Origin: Archilochus colubris
Taxonomy: Eukaryota; Chordata; Aves; Apodiformes; Trochilidae
Assembly: GCA_023079485.1 (NCBI GenBank)
Contig: CM041084.1
Location: forward strand, 35,748,609 to 35,812,608
Direction of reading: 5' to 3'
DNA length: 64,000 nt
Numbering within the stretch: position 1 is the stretch's first letter; every line of letters begins with the position of its first letter. The notes under the pieces were generated by a model. That model was given only the letters and a program-made list of their open reading frames with translations. It had not been told where the DNA came from and did not search any database. The translations under genes were made by a program, and so were the position numbers. This document shows positions 38,331 through 50,000 of this stretch, in pieces.

Positions 38331-39667
38331 TATTTAAGTTAACTATTATTCCTTCTAAAAATATTTTAAAATAAAACTGAAATCACAGCGATCCATTTTA
38401 GGGTATAAAATTATTTTTTAAAATTAATTCAAATAAAAAGAACAAGAAAAAACCTCTGGTTTTACATGTTTGCTGCTATCATCTTACTGAACTGGAGAAA
38501 GTGAAATTTAGATTAAGTTACTTCCAAAACAAACAAAAGGAGCTACTTCTTCAAAAAGTTTATAGTCAAGCCATGTAACTTTGTCACAGAAGAATCAGAA
38601 AGTGACCACTTTTTTGCAGGACAGAGAAAACCATGGAAGTGGGGAGAGGGTGTGTACGCACACCACAAAACAATACAGCTGAGAGCTGTTAGATAAAAAG
38701 ACACTGATTCTCCTGACTCAAAAGCTTTTCAGATCTCCAGAAGGCAGAGGAGCATATATGGAAAATAATGTTGCAGACTTGTCAAACTTCTACTTAAGTG
38801 TCTTTCTTCAGACAGGCTGCAGAAACTAGCCTAGGTTAGGAATGTGTCTGGTGCACCACTGTGGCTCTCAGAAGCCACAATGATAAAGATATAAAGAAAA
38901 TATAGGTGAAAACGTGGAAACAGTTTCTTTGCTCAATGACTTATCAGCATCTCAGACTGTGACAGAATCTCAAGTGACTACTAAATACCATATCTGATTT
39001 TTCCAGTTCTTTTGACTGAGGGAGTTCAGTGACTTGCAAAGTTGCAAAACAAAAGGAAAACCAGGAAGATTTGGTTTTCTACTTTAACCTAAGAATAAAA
39101 GTCTTCTGAAAACAAAATTCTCTTAAGACGTATCCAGCACACTTATCCTGTAAATAAAATTACCTAAATATTACCTACTTCTAGCTTTGTTATTATGAAC
39201 TGGACATAAATAATTTCTGTACTGCCATCAGTGTTTTCAAACAACAGGCATTGCTACCAAAAAAACATTTCCAGGCAACCGAGCCAAAAACCCTGACCTC
39301 CCAAACAACTGAAGAAGAAGCCCTTTACAGAACTTAAAATGTTTCTCTGGCACCTAGTATCTACTTTCTTGAACCTGGACAGTTGTATTTATGGAGCTTT
39401 CTTAAAGTTTAGACATCCAAAGCTGAAATTTTGCAGATCTCTGTACTGAAGTCACCAAGAGTGACTGCTTGGTATTTCCATTGTTTTTTTTTCCTGACCT
39501 ATAGAAGCACAACAAAAAATTAATTCTCTATCCAAACTAGATTGAGAGCAAGAAAGCAAAGCCCTTTTCATTCTATTTTAGTCAGCATGGTCACTTCTGA
39601 TTTTTCTCGAACTAGTCAAAATACCATCACTTCCTACAACAGAGATTTCACTTAAAATTCCGAGTTG
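38331..39667. other. AT-rich stretch without recognised genes
   Basis: Nothing beyond unique-looking AT-rich sequence is visible between the CR1 end and the LTR. Confidence 0.5.
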
Positions 39668-39673
39668 GGACCC
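39668..39673. repeat. Target-site duplication, left copy (GGACCC)
   Basis: The six bases GGACCC lie directly before the TGTAG start of the LTR and recur exactly after its CTACA end. A 6-bp duplication is typical of retroviral integrases of the alpha- and betaretrovirus group (avian ERVK-like). Confidence 0.9.
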
Positions 39674-39971
39674 TGTAGAGACACAAGACAAACCAGGTGC
39701 CTCGAGTTGCCAAAGAGTGGGTGTGAGTCCACCTGTGCCTGGTTAGGGCAGGCCCCCTATTACCAGGGGGCCAGTAAAGGTGGGACACACCCACAGAGGA
39801 AGCTCACTCTGGTGTGAGGCATGGAGAGGCCAGCAGCTCGTCGAGCCTCAGGAGCAAGAAAGGCTCTTCCTGCTACACTTCTACCCTGGAAGTGCTGTGT
39901 GGTGGCTGGAGTCCTGGAAGAGACCAGCAGCTTGTCGAGCTTCAAAAGCAAGAATGGCTCCTCCCGCTACA
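39674..39971 (+). mobile_element. Solo LTR of an endogenous retrovirus (298 bp)
   Basis: The block starts TGTAGAGACACAAGACAAAC and ends CTCCCGCTACA. The terminal TGTAG and CTACA are perfect inverted repeats with the canonical TG...CA ends, and 6-bp GGACCC duplications flank it. It is far richer in G and C than the surrounding DNA. In the + direction a perfect 7-bp hairpin (39751-39757 with 39766-39772) leads into AGTAAA (39773-39778), a variant poly-A signal, so the LTR probably reads left to right. No TATA box was seen. Two 53-bp copies (39825-39877, 39919-39971) lie 94 bp apart. With no internal retroviral sequence beside it, this is a solo LTR left by recombination between two LTRs. The family name is not recognised; the 6-bp duplication suggests a class II (ERVK-like) element. 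Short frames inside it are not genes. Confidence 0.88.
39825..39971 (+). repeat. Internal 53-bp duplication in the LTR (94-bp period)
   Basis: Copy 1 (39825-39877, starting AGAGGCCAGCAGCTCGTCGA) and copy 2 (39919-39971, starting AGAGACCAGCAGCTTGTCGA) align without gaps. Both end in GCTACA, the LTR terminus. The 41 bases between them are not repeated. Copy 1 therefore ends in a pseudo-terminus 94 bp before the real one. Confidence 0.92.
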
Positions 39972-39977
39972 GGACCC
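39972..39977. repeat. Target-site duplication, right copy (GGACCC)
   Basis: Exact repeat of the six bases that precede the LTR, followed by host sequence CTTTATAG. Confidence 0.9.
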
Positions 39978-42900
39978 CTTTATAGAAAAACAGAAGTACA
40001 TATTTAAAGAAACCTTGGATTTTTACTTTCCAAGATTTGGAGTTGTAGAGTGTATTCATCCAGGGTGTTTAGACTTCAGTGTTATTTGTATGAATTAGAT
40101 CAGAAAGATAACAAACAAGAACAAAAAGTTACTATGCAACTTTTAAAGTTATAGTAGCCAACATTTACTAGCAAGCCTTTCACTGTAAGATGCATTCTTT
40201 CACCAGTAAGAAAGACAAGAAAGTCAACCTCAACAGCTTTAAGCAGACAACTTGATGCTCTCTAATTTTTAACACAAATGCAATTTTCCATTTTTGCAGT
40301 CCTTTCCCCAGGATAAGCAGAAATAGAATACATGATTGCTTGCACAACTGGGAGCTCCCTCCTCCTTGTTCTCCAGACAACACACAAAGAGAACTTTGAG
40401 CTCAGCTTTCTAAAACTCTCTTTTCTGAGACGACCAATTTAGAAGCTTGCAAGTAATGCATAAAGAATGACGTTACATTTTACCACTTCTTCAGTTCGGA
40501 AAGACAAATATTTTCAGGGTAGGCTTGGTTCCTTTGTCTCAGAGAAAAGGGCAGTCAGACTGCAGCTAAATCAGACAATGCCCAACAACACTGTTCTGTG
40601 TGAGGTAGCATAAAGAAACAGCTGCCTTACACTAAGCCATCCCAGTTTTTTCTTCCTTCACCATTCATCTTTTCACTCTTTCTCTATCAACGGTCTTAAT
40701 CTTCCCAACATTTTGCTCTCTCTCTTTCTAGAAAATCACTGTTGCTCTTTCTGTATCTTCTCTCCTGTCTTTCCACTACTTTTCTCTGCCTTAACCCATT
40801 TAATTCAAGTACCGCACACTGAGAATCAACAGGGCCTCTGTACATGTAATAATTTTAAACAAAGACTTTGAGTAAAAGCAGTAGCAAAGTTTCACAAGGG
40901 ACAAAGACAACTGATACTCAAGCCAGTCTCCTCTGTAATTTCAGCATTACTTCCGACACAATCCACTATACCAGAGGATGAATACTAGTTTTTATACCTT
41001 GGAAACAGCTGCTACTCACTAAGATGAAAGCAAGCCAGTCTTTCAAGGGAAGGTTTACACTCGCACAGACACGTCACCCCTCATCCCGCTCCTCACTGGC
41101 TCAATCGACCATACATGAATGTACCTTATGTCAGTGAAACACTACATACAGCACGGATTTTATCTATTTCATGCATGCAGGGAAAATGGAGCTTTAAAAC
41201 GGGGAAGGGGAGACTGAGAAAAGTAATTCTCTTTCCAACCTGAGGAAACTTAAGACAAATTTGCCTTTGATAATCGACTGAACAAGCTGCACTGTGAGCA
41301 TCAAGGGATGGTGCAGGGATATCTAGCAGGTGCTGCAGTTTATCACAAAACCGTCTAAAATAATTGGAAGTGACAACCAGCACTACCACAAATGATTTAT
41401 TAGTCTTTCACTCAGCTTTTCAGCTTCCTCAGGGCCAGAATAAATAATTTACCAACTCTGTATCTTCCAATCATTAATTCTTCCCTGTGCATCCAAACTA
41501 CATTTAACTCTGCTGGGTTCAGTGGAATTAAAAACACAATATGAAGACTTCCCCCCTGCCCCCCCAAGCACAGCATTATCTGACTTTATCTAAAAGTAAA
41601 ATTGTCAATCAAAATTTACAATGGTGATAGAAGGATTAGAGCTAGCAACTAATGTTGAGCTACAAAATATCCGCAGAATAAAATGAAATTTAACCTGAAG
41701 AGATATCAACAGTGAAATGTTCCCGGGGGGACACGTGTATACTCATGATACAAAGTACTGACAGTGTCTGAAGATATTGATTAGCACTGTTTTTCTGATC
41801 CACAAACTAATATTAGTTACAAGCACCTTACATGTGCTACATTGTAAATGCAGGATGAAAACACTGGACACAAAACATTCAGAAAAAAATGAAAAAGGAG
41901 ATAGAAGGAAAATTGAAAGATTATGTAGGAACAGAATTATTCTGAAAAAGGCAATACTTTTTGAGGAAATACATTAAAGACACAAGATCTACTAATGCCC
42001 CTGTGTTTATATCACAAAAAGGATTTAAAAAAAAAAAAAAAGGGAGAGAATTATACCAGGCAGAATTAGAAAACAGGAGTATAAAATGGCATAAAACCAA
42101 AGTACACTTTTAAATTTAAAGCAGAATATATAAGGTACCACATTTCTATTAATTATGTAGAGAAAACACAGAGAAAACAAAATCACACCCTAAATCCATT
42201 TTTGATGTAAGCTAGTCTTGTCTCATTAAATCAGCATCTATGATTAAAACCAAGATCATTTTTGGTACATAATGTATTGCATTGTTAAAGCAGCATCTGT
42301 TTGTTGCACAGCAACACATTTTTCAGCTTTAAGAAACTGTACTCACAAAGAAGAAACAATCCAGACTTTGAAGATATAAAAATAATTTTAGTTCCAAAAG
42401 CGTTTTGTACTAAAGGGGTTAATAACATTAATGTGCTAATATTTTGTGTTCCAAGAAGAGGTTTGAAGCTGTTGGAAACATAGAAGTAGAATTTCATGGT
42501 ACTAACAGCTTTCTTTCAGTCCTATGGGACTGAGACAACTCAAACTTTAAGTGCTTAGAAGAAAAGCTCTGTAAGGCTATGAAGGCTAATCAATAGGGCT
42601 TTCACCAAATGATAATACAGTCTGAAATGAAATAAATTGGCCATAACAAAAATGCCTTACCCTTTTTCTCATCATTAGTCTCAATACAGAGAAAAGTACA
42701 GTATGAAATACAAGTCCAAAATTGCTGACATACAAATGTTCTCACACTACTTTTAACAATAGACATTTTTTTCACCAGCACAGAAAACTTAAGATTTTTT
42801 TTTATTTGAAAGCAATTCATCACCTTATGTGTTTCTCAGACATCATTTATTCCTTTTATTAAAACTGTAACATCTGTATTCCAGTTTTACTGTACCTCAG

Positions 42901-45900
42901 GATATTTCTTTTCTAATTTAAAAGACAGATTAACATCTTCTGCAACCAAGCACAAGCTGAACACAATATGCCAAAATTTTCCAGAGAATGATACTGTCAC
43001 AAAGCTTGATTATTTTTATCACTATGACAAGGGATGTTCTAAAACAATCATGAATCTAAAAGAATGCAATATTGTAAATAAAACAAAATTTGGAGAAACT
43101 AAGTCACAGTCAAGTAATGGTATCTATGTTTTCCCCAGCAGCTGAGCAAAAAAAGCCCTCAAAGAACTTAGGTCTTACTAGACAGAGGGAACATACTTCA
43201 GGAAGCCTCTCATGACAAAAATGTGCTTAATCTCAGCATCAGCTCACTGAGGCAAAAGTAATTTGCCCTTGGAGTCAGTTATTTAGATTCATAAGGAAGT
43301 ACCTACTGTGTTAAAAATAAAAATAAATATATTTTGTCTGTTGCTCTAACAACCTGGACATGTACTCCACAAATTATGAAATTCAAGACACTATTTTTGT
43401 CACTAAACTTTTGACACCAACTTATTACAGCAACTTCCTTTAAAAAGTGAATGGACTTTCGACTGGAAGAAAAATGGATTTGGACACCACTTCCCTTAAT
43501 AAGAGTCTTGAAATCAAGTATACGTTGAAGTTCTATTGATGTATGGGCTGTTAAAAAGACATCAACCTCATAACAAAAAAACTCTATGTCCAGGCTTCAC
43601 TTTTGAGTTTGTTCACACTCTTATACAAAGGCATTCCAAAGTGATAGCTGGTCACAAAAAATAATGGCCTAATACAGAATTTGAACAATACTGGTAAGAA
43701 AACAGGATGCAATCTGTGGTCTTTTTCTGAATAAAATGCTATTGATACAATCAGAAACTTCCCAGGTGACATTTCTCACATATAAGCAATTTAGTTTCAT
43801 TGTTTCAATGTTTTCAGCATTTAAATTCTTAGGCTTTCTTCAAAGATTAAACAGTAAAAGTAACTGAAATAGGGGTGAGAAGTATCAAGGCCAAGGAAGA
43901 GAAGAAATCAGCCTAAATTTACCCAGTTAGAAAGTTTCACTGAAATCTTCACTGTCTCTACAATAATGTAAAGAAAGTTTAAGAGAAATACATTTCTTCA
44001 TGCTCCTATCAGCTCTGGGTTTATCTATAGTCAACAGTGACTGCTTATAATAAACATCCATAATGGAGTACTAGGTAGATTTATAATTGCATTTATCTCT
44101 AAGGGAGAGTCACGTTGGCAAGTGACAGTTTTGACAAAATATCCTCACCCAAGACACAGGTTCACAGATTTGCTCGCCCTCACTCACTCTGTGTGATTTT
44201 TCACCTCCATCAATCTAGTTTCCTTTCCTCACATCTTTTCATCACAGCTATTTGTATACTCCGACAAAACCCTGAGATGAAGAAGAAAGGAACAGTCAGT
44301 TTTATCTGCATTTACCATTCAGTAAATCTGTCATTTCCACAAGGGCATGAGGCAGAGGGCCCCAGAGTGACGTAGGAGTGAATTAGGAACTGAACTTGTC
44401 ATCTTCTAATTCTCACAATGCTCTCCAAGGTATACAAATCAACAACAAATCTATCATTACCATTTTAGCAGAAAACATAGGTTCAGCCTCCAGGATTCTC
44501 TAGAGCTGCATTTAATCTCAGCTACCAGAGACCTTTTTCTGTCCAACAACAACAAAATTAAAACCATCAAGAGCTGACTACAAGGCATGCAAGGGAAGCC
44601 AAAGCTATGAATGCTGCCAGCTACATTTCTGAATAGCAACCTAGAACAAGAAGTTTTAATAAACTGCAACAAATGAGAGAGACTTTTATTTAGGAATATG
44701 CTCAAGGAGTTCCTGGACTTCCAAAACAAGGGCTTGCAAATAATTTTAAGCAAAATTATCCACTATAAAACAATCTCTGTAAAGAACTATGAAACCTTTC
44801 AGGAATCAGATTACTTCTTGACCTAACTCAGGGTTACAAACCAAAGTCTGGGCAGTCACTAGATGTTGAGTTGGCCTTAGTCATCTTAATCAGCTTTCAT
44901 AAAGGCTTCAAGCCACATGAAGACTCTGAAGACCACCAAGAGCATCACCGATGTTTAATCAACAAAGTCAACCACATCAAATTTGAAAAATTACTGTAAA
45001 AATAGTCCATTTGTACCTTACCCTTGAAGAAGGTTTTTGATTGTTTGACACGCAAGTCTCTCAGTTAGTCAACTCAGACTACATGCCACCAACATGTAAA
45101 AGTCTTATTTGAAGAAGAAAAAAAGTCATTATCATAGTTCAGATACAAATGCAGACATTCATGTTCAACCTTTTGTTTCTGCACATAAGGATAATTCACA
45201 AGGACTGAAATTGATTAAATAAATTGAGGTAAGAAATGATATTATGTAAGGGAGTAAAGGAGTTTTACTATTTAGTAATGGAAGCAGGCCTCATTCATGG
45301 TGCCCACATCTTGGGGGATGAATAGTCTATTCCCAAAATAAATAGCCATTTTGAGTACATATTAACACCAACAGATGCTGTGATTTTTCCATTATTCTGC
45401 ACAAAAAGCCTGTTATGCAAACCACTTCATTTTGCTATGTGATGCAACAAATAAAAGGCATAGTAAGTGTGCAGTGAAAAATCATGCTCCATGTAAATAA
45501 ATGCCTGGACTTAAGGAGTAACATGTTCGTGTAAGCAGCATAAGAAAGGCAGCATGAGAGAAAGAAACTCAAGGTCTAATAAGGCTTTAACTAACAGGTT
45601 GGTAGACAAAACCATATGAAACAAGTAATGCCTCTTGTACTGAATGTACTCGTGTACAGCTGTCTTTGTTGTCCTTAGATTCTTAAGATTATGGGCACAC
45701 CATCTACTTGAGAATAACATAAGAACTAGAACATTGCAACTTCCAGACTTCAGATACCAACAAGCAAGAGTCTCCAGTATGGTCTATTATAAATAAATCA
45801 ATCAATCTCAGTTTTAGTTCTAACAACAATATGTTAAAAAATACAATTCAAGGTAAAAGACTGAATATCAGAACATACTGAAAAAAATAAAACCTTGCAC

Positions 45901-46295
45901 CACAGGACTTCTGGCAATTCTTCCATGTGATTCCTTCCTCCTCCCGTCTTCCTCCCATACTTTTAATCATCTGTTAGTAGAAATTCTTGTGGAATTGGTT
46001 GTCAAAAAGAAATACTGAGGATGATCACGTTTTCACAGAAGGATTGTTAATAATGCATAAGGAAATGAAAAATACTTAGGCGCAATTTTCTAAGCTTGTA
46101 TGCAAAATATTCACTAATCTCTTGCTTCATACACATCTGAGTAACAATAAGATCTCTATCCCAAATCCCTTCTACCTAATCAGACCAATGACCAGTTCCT
46201 ACTACCAGACAAGAAAGTTAGTTTTTTGAAACTTATTCCCTATATTCCACTACTTCTCTTTTTTGAGAAGGAACTATTTCTTCCAACCTTTAATA
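39978..46295. other. AT-rich stretch without supported genes
   Basis: No gene or transposon is recognised. Low-complexity features are a C-rich patch near 41550-41567 and a run of 15 A at 42027-42041. Overlapping frames on opposite strands around 42285-42497 are a chance pattern with no domain. Confidence 0.5.
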
Positions 46296-47085
46296 ACGTA
46301 ATCTATAAGTGGACACAAACTATGAAGGAGCTGTTGCAGGGGGCTTTCTGCTAGACCTCATACTTACAAACAAGGAAGAATTGATCATGGATGTAACAGC
46401 TGGAAGAAACCTTAGCTGCAGTGATCATGAGATAGTAGAACTCAGCATGCTTAGAAGAGGGATAAAAGCAAAAAAAACCCAAACAGGATCATAACCATGG
46501 ACTTCATTAGAGGAGACCCTGATCTGTTCGTGGATCTTCTCAGAAGAATGCCATGGAGGGTGGGTGTGAAGAGAAGGCTCCAGGAATGCTGGTTGATTGT
46601 CAAGAATGTCCTCCTACAAGCTTATGAATAGTTCATCCCCAAAACCAGGAAAATAATCAAACATGGCAGAAGGCCTGAATGGAAAGGCAACCCAAAAGGA
46701 AAAGAGAGACATCACCTGAACATGCAGGGATGGGGTTAGGAAAGCCAAAACCCAGATGGAGTTGAATGTGGCAAAGAATTTGAAGGGCATCAGCCACATC
46801 ATCAGCAGAAGGAAGACCAGGGATTGTGTGGTCCAACTGCTGAATGGGAACTTGGTCACAAAGGACAAACAAAGAGCCAACATGCTCAATGCCTTCTTTT
46901 CCTCAGTCTTTACTTGTAAGACAACCCTTCAGCAATCCCAGGTCCATAACATCACTATGAAAGTGAGGCACAGCAACTGATTCATACGGAGCAGGATTTG
47001 GGAATATTTAAATAAACTGTACGTACATACGCCTGTGGGCCCTGAGGGGATGGACTCAAGTGCTGAGGGAACTGCACTTATAAAA
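46296..47085 (+). mobile_element. CR1 LINE, internal ORF2 segment, sense strand
   Basis: This is the only CR1 piece on the plus strand and the only one from the middle of the element. Conceptual translation in shifting frames follows CR1 ORF2 in order: LLDLILTNKEELIMDV and CSDHEIVELSML (end of the endonuclease domain), MDFIRGDPDLFVDLLRRMPW, then RKAKTQMELNVAKNLKG, SRRKTRDCVVQLLNGNLV, NAFFSSVFTCKTT and HTPVGPEGMD (linker and start of reverse transcriptase). The match fades after about 47080. Both ends are missing, as if cut out of a longer old copy by deletion or rearrangement. Confidence 0.93.
46309..46980 (+). pseudogene. CR1 ORF2 remnant (endonuclease end to RT start), broken
   Basis: In the living element ORF2 encodes an apurinic-type endonuclease followed by a reverse transcriptase that together copy the LINE into the genome. 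Here the first stretch (46309-46494, frame ending in a stop after KKTQTGS) keeps the endonuclease C-terminus including the SDHEIVE motif. A second piece (46497-46631) continues in another frame and stops after LLQAYE. A third (about 46737-46980) continues after more shifts up to the pre-reverse-transcriptase region. The catalytic reverse-transcriptase centre is absent. The frameshifts and stops show long neutral decay. Confidence 0.92.
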
Positions 47086-50000
47086 GTGTTTTTTAAATTG
47101 CGTTGTACTTTTTGAAGAAGATCAACAAATGTAGAAATGAGTAAATCAGTTAGAAGAAACCTAACTTTTTATATTTGCACACCTGCTGTTGCAAATACAG
47201 CAAGATAAAGTTCAGAGACAGTAAGATATCATTACCCTGTCCATTTTACATCCCTGGCAGCTCAGAGTATTCCTTCATGATTACCTCCTATCCCTCCAAC
47301 TGCTTTTTCCTCTCTCCTTCATTGAACTAGCACTAGTGTAGACTGATCAGAAAATTTAATAAAGACTAAACTAACATAGCAAAAGAATGATGCAGACTGC
47401 TGCTCGTGCATCCATGCAAAGAAGTGAGAACACAAAGCTAGGGAAAGGGGCTTAACAAGGATACCTTCTTCAGTTCTGAAGTGATTCTCCCAATCAATCA
47501 TCCTTACTATGCTTCAGTTTATATTGCAGAGTGGTATTTATTCAAACAATAATTAGTATAGTTCTCCCAGAACAAAGATGACTTAAAAAGCACTTCATGT
47601 TGATCTAGAAAAGGTAACATGTTTATATTATGCATATCATTTGCATTTCCAGCTAAGGTAAATTCTAGTCACTCAGTAGTTGCCAGAGTTTTGGGTTTGG
47701 GTTTTTTTTTTTTAAATAATTTACTGGCATAAACTGCTTTTGAGCTGCCGAAGAAACTTCTAAGACTTCAGATTGAAATCAAGGTGCATAATCTCTCCTA
47801 AAATACAGTCACTATAAAACGTGCAAAAATCCAAGAGCCTCTGGCTCACTTTAATGTTTGAATGTGTTACAGGCAAAAGAAAAAAACCAAAAAACAACCA
47901 CCGAAACCAAACTACTGTCTTTAAAAAGTAATAAACAAAATTAGCTTTTCTAGAAGATTTGCCATAATTTCCATTCACACTGATTTCAAAAGCTGAGCTG
48001 CATCTCCCCCAAAACAGCAAACTTACACTTTTACACTTTACAATTTTGCATTTAACTATTTAGCAATATTGCCTTCCCAAGGTCAGCTTAATCCTATTAA
48101 GGTTTATAACATTTGTAAGACATTTATAGTCTCATTTGTCACATAATATTTCATACTGTTACTTCACAGAGCAAGATCTCTTTTTGCTTGTGCAGATTTT
48201 TGAATTCTGCCCTGTCTGAAGCCATCACCAACAGCTTTACCATGACTCTCATGAGTTAAATTGATTCAAAATCAAGACTCTTTGTCCATAAGAACCACAG
48301 GTAAGACATTCCCTTTGGAAATCTGCCCTTTTTCTATAGTGCTAGCATCTGACTTCAAGCAAGACAGCCAGAGGAGTCTTACATTCCCAGGGTCTAAAAA
48401 TCACCTCTGTAGATTTACAGAAAGAGTGAGTTATGGTAGAGAAAGGGAAGAAATCTTTCAAAACCAGCTGTAGCATGTAAAAGAAATTAGCATGAGTCAC
48501 TGCTCATGCACTGCTCATGAAAAGATCAACAATAGGCGTTCAAGAAATCTGGCTTGGGTCACTGAAAAGAAAACAGAGGCAGATGCTAAGCTGCCTGGCC
48601 CAGGTCACTGCAGGGAGAACAACAGCTGGTTATGTGAGTCTTGCCCAGGACACAGAGCTGGGGCTTGATTCTACTAAGCAATTTTTTTTTAATGCATGCT
48701 TGATCATTTTAGTATGGGAGAAAAGGTAAAAACCTCATGGAATTTGTGTGTGTGTGTGTGTGTAGCTATGAAGAATTAAGTGATTTATTTAGTAACAATA
48801 TTTAGTTTTATTATCTTTTATGGGTAATTCTGCACCCAAGAAAAAGAGTACAAACATTGACTAGCTACACAGATCTACATCTGGAATATAAACAGAAGTT
48901 TCTAAAGTGCTCTACCAAGTTATCAATATTTTAATGGCTCTTAAAAGCTGTTTTATAGTAGAGCAGATACTTTCAGGATCATAGGGTCTACATTCACTCC
49001 AAATTAACTGTAGTATATTCTAAGACATTTGATTTTCACATTCATATAAGGGTCAGAAGAGTGTCCTCTGATCATCATATATACACTTCTAGCTGAGAGG
49101 TAAAGAACTCCTTATTATAACCCACCTATCAATGTTCTCATTGACTCAGTAGTTGTTCATACACCCAAGGCATTTATTAAAACTTCTACCAATGTAACTT
49201 CTTGATTATATTCCAGAAAACTAAACTCACATTACAGATCCTGGTAAGAAGAGGATTTTTTTAAGTGATTTTTTCCGTGATTGCCCAGCTTCTCATTTCA
49301 TGACTCATGCCTTCCTTCCAATCATATTATTCATCACTCCTTTTCACGAAGGAGAGAAATTATAAATGATTACCATCTTGATATTTGTCTGAGCACAGAA
49401 AAATGTATCTTTAGAATCAATGGACAACTCTACTCCATAGATCAGCTACTTATTCAAAATATGCTCCACTGAAAATGCAGACTACGCCTTCACATGTGCC
49501 TGTAGTTTTACTAATTGTTCTAAGAATGTATTGCATGCATATTCCTACAATAAAGTCTCTCACTCTACGTAAGAGTCTCAAGACAAGTACTGTAGATTTT
49601 AGGTGAGTAAAAAAAACCAAAAAGATATTTTTTCAAGTTGTTACCAAAATACTCTTCTGACTCCCAAGCTGTTTTTACATTCACTCCCAAGTAGTGCAGG
49701 TATTTAATAAGCAGGCATAGCAGAGTAACCAGAAGTCTTTTTAAAACTGTGAATGAAAATGTTAATTTATTATCTTTTGAATCAATTAAAAAAGAAATAG
49801 CTTAAAAATGCCATGGAGAGGAGTTGCCTAGTACATAAACATATGAGCTGCATAGTACATAGACTGCCTGTACACATCAACTATAGCAATTGATATTGTA
49901 ATTCCAAGGGAATTACTTTTTGTTTAACGTGAAATTCATACCATTTGTAGAATCAGGTAGAATTTATTGTACAAAAGTAAAGTTTTGCAGTATTAATCTA

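Noticed and set aside
39780..40098. Two overlapping open frames around 39.8-40.1 kb
   Set aside because: They lie in the solo LTR and run out of it into host DNA; the frames are a by-product of its GC content and internal duplication.
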